From positions 248,001-312,000 of the forward strand of contig WYBM01000015.1 in assembly GCA_011525915.1 (NCBI GenBank): DNA of 64,000 bases, read 5' to 3'. Of the stretch, positions 60,457 through 64,000 are shown piece after piece. The notes below the pieces were generated by a model, which saw nothing but the letters and a program-made list of their open reading frames with translations, was not told the origin of the DNA and ran no database searches. The number at the start of each line of letters is the position of its first letter. Positions within the stretch are counted from its first letter, which is position 1. The position numbers and the translations under genes were made by a program. Source of the DNA: Ardenticatenaceae bacterium (lineage in GTDB: Bacteria > Chloroflexota > Anaerolineae > Promineifilales > Promineifilaceae).

Positions 60457-63400
60457 ATGAATCTGTCTCGCCGAAACTTTCTCAAATTAAGCAGCAGTGC
60501 CGCCGGTGGTGTCTTGTTGGGCAAGTATATGCACCTGCAGCTGTTAGAGCCCATTAATGTGGCTAACCCACTGGCTGCCTACCCTGGTCGGGATTGGGAA
60601 GAGATTTACCGCAACCAATACCGGTATGACTCCTCCTTTACCTACGTTTGCTCGCCCAACGATACCCACGCCTGCCGCCTGCGTGCTTTTGTGCGTAACG
60701 GCGTTATCTTGCGGTCAGAAACAAATTATGATGTGGGCAGTTACAGTGACCTCTATGGCAACACAGCCACCGCTCATTGGAACCCGCGTGGTTGTAAAAA
60801 GGGGCAATCCTTTCACCGCCGCGTCTATGGCCCACACCGGCTCAAGGGACCCATCATGCGCCAGGGGTGGAAGCAGTGGGCCGATGATGGCTACCCCTAT
60901 CTGGATGCCGCCAATCGAGACAAATACAAATTCACCGCCCGTGGTGATGATGTGATGATCGCCGTCTCCTGGGAGGAAGCCTACAGGTATATTGCCCGTG
61001 GTATGATCGCCATTGCCACACATTACGCCGGCGAGGAAGGGGCTGAACGCCTGCGCGCCGATGGTTATCCTGAAGAGATGATTGCAGAGATGAAGGGCGC
61101 CGGTACACGTACCTTCAAATGTCGCGGTGGCATGGGGTTGTTGGGTGTCATTGGCAAATATGGCATGTACCGTTTTGCCAATATGTTGGCGTTGTTAGAC
61201 ACACATATACGGGACACAGATGAAGAAACAGCGCTTGGTGGGCGACGCTGGTCTAATTATACCTGGCATGGTGATCAGGCTCCTGGCCACCCCTTTACCA
61301 CCGGTCTGCAAACATCTGACTGTGACTTTAATGATCTGCGAAACACCCGGCTGCATATTCAGTGTGGCAAGAATCTGGTGGAAAACAAGATGGCTGAGTC
61401 TCACTTTTTCATTGAGACCATGGAGCGCGGCGGCAAAATCATTACCATCACCCCGGAGTATTCACCCCCGGCCACCAAAGCGGACACGTGGATTCCCATA
61501 CGGCCGTCAACCGATACGGCTCTTTTCCTGGGCGTCACCAAATGGATCATGGACAACAACCGGTATAACGCCCCATTTGTGAAGCAGTTTACAGATTTTC
61601 CCCTGGTGGTGCGGTTAGACACCCTCAAGCGGCTGCACCCACACGAAATCTTCCCTGACTACGAACCCGGCCTTTCTGCAGAGGGCCCCAGCTTCCAACT
61701 GCATGGTCTGAGCCAGGAGCAGTATGACCAACTGGGTGATTACGTCGTCTTTGATGAGGACAAAGGGGAACTGGTACCCCTCACCCGTGATGATGTAGGC
61801 ACGGCGATGGCCGGCAAAGGCATCAACCCACAGCTTTCGTGGTCAGGCAAGGTGACGCTGCTGGAAACGGAAGAAGAGATCGAGGTGATGACCTTATGGG
61901 CCATGTACGAAGAGCATTTACAGGAGTATGACCTGGACACCGTGGCCGAGATCACCCTGGCGCCCAAACAGCTCATTGAAGAGATGGCTGAAGATATTGT
62001 CACCATGAGTCCCGTGGCCATCCATATTGGTGAGGGGATCAACCATTGGTTCCACGCCACCCTGGCCAACCGTTCCCAATTCCTGCCGCTGATGCTGACA
62101 GGCGACATTGGCAAGCCGGGAGCGGGTTGTTACACCTGGGCCGGCAATTACAAGGCAGCCCTCTTCCAGGGTTCCCCCTGGACCGGCCCTGGCTTTAAGG
62201 GGTGGATTGCCGAAGACCCGTTTCATCCTGACCTGGATGAAAACCTGGACGGTAAAGATGTGCATGCTCACAGCTACGCCAAAGATGAGGAACCAGCTTA
62301 TTGGAATCATGGTGACCGGCCGCTGATTGTGGAAACGCCGCGATACGGCCGTAAAAACTTTACCGGAAACAGCCACATGCCCACACCCAGTAAAGTGCTG
62401 TTCCACTCCAACGTTAACCTGCTTAATAACGCCAAACACCATTACGACATGATCAAAAATGTCAACCCCCTTATTGACCTGATCATCGCCGTAGACATTG
62501 AAATGACGTCCAGCGTGGAATATGCAGACTTTGGCCTGGCGGCCAACTCCTGGGCCGAATTTACGATGCCCGAAATTACCGCCTCCTGCTCTAACCCGTT
62601 CCTACAAATCTGGAAAGGGGGCATCCCCCCAATCTACGACACCAAAGATGACGCGCTGATTCTGGGTGAACTGGCTGCAGCTATTGGGGATGAACTGGGC
62701 GACCAACGTTTTCGTGATTATTGGAAATTTGTGCTGGAAGGACGGCCAGAAGTGTACATTCAACGGCTGCTGGACATGTCTGTACCTACCCGTGGTTACA
62801 CCTACGATGACATCATGGCCGGCAAGTATGGCGAACCAGGAGCCGCATTGATGCTCTTCCGCACCTACCCGCGTATTCCTTTCTGGGAACAGGTGAATGA
62901 TTCGGAGCCATTTTTCACTGACTGCGGCCGGCTGGCCGCTTACTGTGACATCCCCGAAGCCATCGAATACGGTGAAAATATGATCACCCACCGCGAAGGG
63001 CCTGAAGCAACCCTGTACCTGCCCAATGTCATCGTCACCAGCAGCCGTTTTGTACGCCCAGATGATTACGGCATCCCCGAAGATGAGATGGGATGGGATG
63101 AACGCACCGTGCGCAATATTGCCAAACCATGGGCGCAGGTGAAAAACACCACAAACCCGCTGTGGGAACAAGGGTTCCACTTCTACTGCCTGACGCCCAA
63201 AACACGCCATCGTGTGCACTCCTCCTGGAGCACCGTGGACTGGACGATCATCCTGGACAGCAACTTCGGCGACCCATACCGGGAAGATAAGCGGCTGCCG
63301 GGTGTGGGTGACCACCAACTGCACATGAACCCACAAGCGGCCGTAGACCTGGGCATCGAAGATGGTGACTATGTCTATGTAGACGCCAATCCGGCGGATC

Positions 63401-63912
63401 GGCCGTATCGCGGCTGGCAGGTAGACGACCCCTTCTACAAGGTCTCTCGCCTGATGCTGCGTGTTAAATATAACCCGGCTTACCCATACCACATCATCAT
63501 GCTGAAGCACGGTCCGTTTATGGCCACAGAAAAATCGGTACGCGCCCACGAAACCCGCCCCGATGGACTGGCGAAGTCAGAAGGCACCGGCTATCAGGCC
63601 AACCTGCGCTATGGTTCACAACAATCACTCACCCGTGACTGGTCTATGCCCATGCACCAGACAGACACACTGTTCCACAAGCAAAAAGTGTTTACTGGCT
63701 TTATGTTTGGCGGCGAGGCAGACAACCACGCCCTGAACACGGTGCCCAAAGAGACGCTGGTGAAGGTGGAAAAGGCGGAAGATGGTGGCCTGAACGGGCA
63801 GGGTAAATGGGAACCCGTTAATTCCGGCTTCACCCCCGGCCATGAAAACGATTTTATGGAAAAGTACATGGCCGGGAATGTGACCACCGTTTCTGGCAAG
63901 GAAGAAGGTTAA
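60457..63912 (+). CDS. Nxr/Nar-type molybdopterin oxidoreductase, alpha subunit, Tat-exported
   Basis: 1,151 residues from ATG 60457, behind GGAG. A Tat signal with SRRNFLKLSSS opens the protein, so it acts outside the cytoplasm. The N-terminal FeS ligands are VCSPNDTHACRLRAFV and NPRGCKKGQSF, and the molybdenum Asp lies in YTWHGDQAPGHPFTTGLQTS, where respiratory nitrate reductase NarG has YDWYxDLPP. The pattern is closest, from memory, to the nitrite oxidoreductases of Nitrospira/anammox and archaeal-type exported nitrate reductases. It would bind bis-MGD and pass electrons to an FeS beta subunit beyond the window. No in-frame stop or Sec occurs. Confidence 0.85.
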   Translation: MNLSRRNFLKLSSSAAGGVLLGKYMHLQLLEPINVANPLAAYPGRDWEEIYRNQYRYDSSFTYVCSPNDTHACRLRAFVRNGVILRSETNYDVGSYSDLYGNTATAHWNPRGCKKGQSFHRRVYGPHRLKGPIMRQGWKQWADDGYPYLDAANRDKYKFTARGDDVMIAVSWEEAYRYIARGMIAIATHYAGEEGAERLRADGYPEEMIAEMKGAGTRTFKCRGGMGLLGVIGKYGMYRFANMLALLDTHIRDTDEETALGGRRWSNYTWHGDQAPGHPFTTGLQTSDCDFNDLRNTRLHIQCGKNLVENKMAESHFFIETMERGGKIITITPEYSPPATKADTWIPIRPSTDTALFLGVTKWIMDNNRYNAPFVKQFTDFPLVVRLDTLKRLHPHEIFPDYEPGLSAEGPSFQLHGLSQEQYDQLGDYVVFDEDKGELVPLTRDDVGTAMAGKGINPQLSWSGKVTLLETEEEIEVMTLWAMYEEHLQEYDLDTVAEITLAPKQLIEEMAEDIVTMSPVAIHIGEGINHWFHATLANRSQFLPLMLTGDIGKPGAGCYTWAGNYKAALFQGSPWTGPGFKGWIAEDPFHPDLDENLDGKDVHAHSYAKDEEPAYWNHGDRPLIVETPRYGRKNFTGNSHMPTPSKVLFHSNVNLLNNAKHHYDMIKNVNPLIDLIIAVDIEMTSSVEYADFGLAANSWAEFTMPEITASCSNPFLQIWKGGIPPIYDTKDDALILGELAAAIGDELGDQRFRDYWKFVLEGRPEVYIQRLLDMSVPTRGYTYDDIMAGKYGEPGAALMLFRTYPRIPFWEQVNDSEPFFTDCGRLAAYCDIPEAIEYGENMITHREGPEATLYLPNVIVTSSRFVRPDDYGIPEDEMGWDERTVRNIAKPWAQVKNTTNPLWEQGFHFYCLTPKTRHRVHSSWSTVDWTIILDSNFGDPYREDKRLPGVGDHQLHMNPQAAVDLGIEDGDYVYVDANPADRPYRGWQVDDPFYKVSRLMLRVKYNPAYPYHIIMLKHGPFMATEKSVRAHETRPDGLAKSEGTGYQANLRYGSQQSLTRDWSMPMHQTDTLFHKQKVFTGFMFGGEADNHALNTVPKETLVKVEKAEDGGLNGQGKWEPVNSGFTPGHENDFMEKYMAGNVTTVSGKEEG

Positions 63913-63915
63913 AAG

Positions 63916-64000
63916 ATGGCAGATTCCAAAATGATAAACACCTGTTTTCATTGCAACCGGACGGAGGATGAAATTCCGATCGTACTCTGGTCTTACCGGC
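63916..64000 (+). CDS. Start of a small CxxC (zinc-ribbon-like) protein, cut by window end
   Basis: ATG 63916 follows AAGG and opens a frame of 28 codons to the window end. It reads NTCFHCNRTEDEIPIVLWSY, with one CxxC pair; related small proteins of about 60 residues carry a second pair near the C-terminus. It lies 3 bases after the oxidoreductase stop, so it belongs to that operon. An FeS beta subunit would be expected next. Identity beyond this is not supported. Confidence 0.6.
   Translation, partial: MADSKMINTCFHCNRTEDEIPIVLWSYR

Larger units (their letters stand above)
26831..62352. repeat. Over-represented palindromic octamer ACGGCCGT (about 60 copies)
   Basis: The self-complementary octamer first appears in this region at 26831-26838 and last at 62345-62352, at a mean spacing near 600 bases. 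It occurs in coding DNA in all frames (giving TAV, xGR or RPx) and in spacers. From base composition about one copy would be expected by chance. Only four were found in the left 26.7 kb (3397, 9343, 14814, 16890). The count was made by eye. Confidence 0.8.

Noticed and set aside
62602-63549. 315-residue minus-strand frame opposite the oxidoreductase
   Set aside because: Shadow of a strongly supported gene.
1-64000. CRISPR array, insertion sequence, prophage or integrase
   Set aside because: No regular spaced repeats, transposase, phage or recombinase proteins were found on either strand.

Overview
The window is bacterial chromosomal DNA. The core-genome half looks like a member of the Chloroflexota (Anaerolineae/Caldilineae-like); this is inferred from the style of several proteins (topoisomerase I with an N-terminal zinc ribbon, small CxxC proteins, an Nxr/Nar-type molybdoenzyme), not from a marker search. 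No rRNA, tRNA, CRISPR array, transposase or integrase was recognised.

Two very different regions meet near position 26,735. The left part (1 to about 26.7 kb) is AT-rich and reads as the flank of a natural-product cluster. It opens with a trans-AT polyketide beta-branching cassette: HMG-CoA synthase (cut by the window edge), donor ACP, decarboxylating ketosynthase, type II thioesterase, enoyl-CoA hydratase, and an acyltransferase-enoylreductase didomain. These are followed by a tandem-duplicated domain protein, a fused NAD-binding-like/hydrolase protein with a Cys nucleophile, and a two-component system. That system probably controls the next two membrane or exported proteins, through three GAGGG-N-CCC sites in front of a good promoter. 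Tailoring and starter-unit genes come next: methyltransferase, PLP decarboxylase, S33-type hydrolase, P450 with ferredoxin, and acyl/aminoacyl ligase. An operon of RDD protein, UnbV-like VCBS protein, UnbU/RnfD-like membrane protein and a lone ACP closes the region. The megasynthases would lie left of the window.

The right part (26.7 to 64 kb) is GC-richer and mostly housekeeping: sensor kinases and an OmpR-type regulator, PlsC, a Crp/Fnr regulator, UvrB, an ABC-2 exporter, the ffh-rpsP-khpA-rimM block, DprA, sugar-nucleotide and glycosyltransferase genes, topoisomerase I, SelB, SelD, MsrB and a radical SAM enzyme. It ends in an exported Nxr/Nar-type molybdenum oxidoreductase. SelD is itself a selenoprotein: an in-frame UGA at codon 17 makes a simple ORF call miss its first 46 codons.

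Three signals cut across genes. The palindromic octamer ACGGCCGT occurs about 60 times in the right 37 kb but only about four times in the left 26.7 kb. A family of short CAGTAATCAGT-type tandem/inverted repeats sits in spacers and once inside a kinase gene. The ffh leader holds several long perfect inverted repeats behind a consensus-like promoter.
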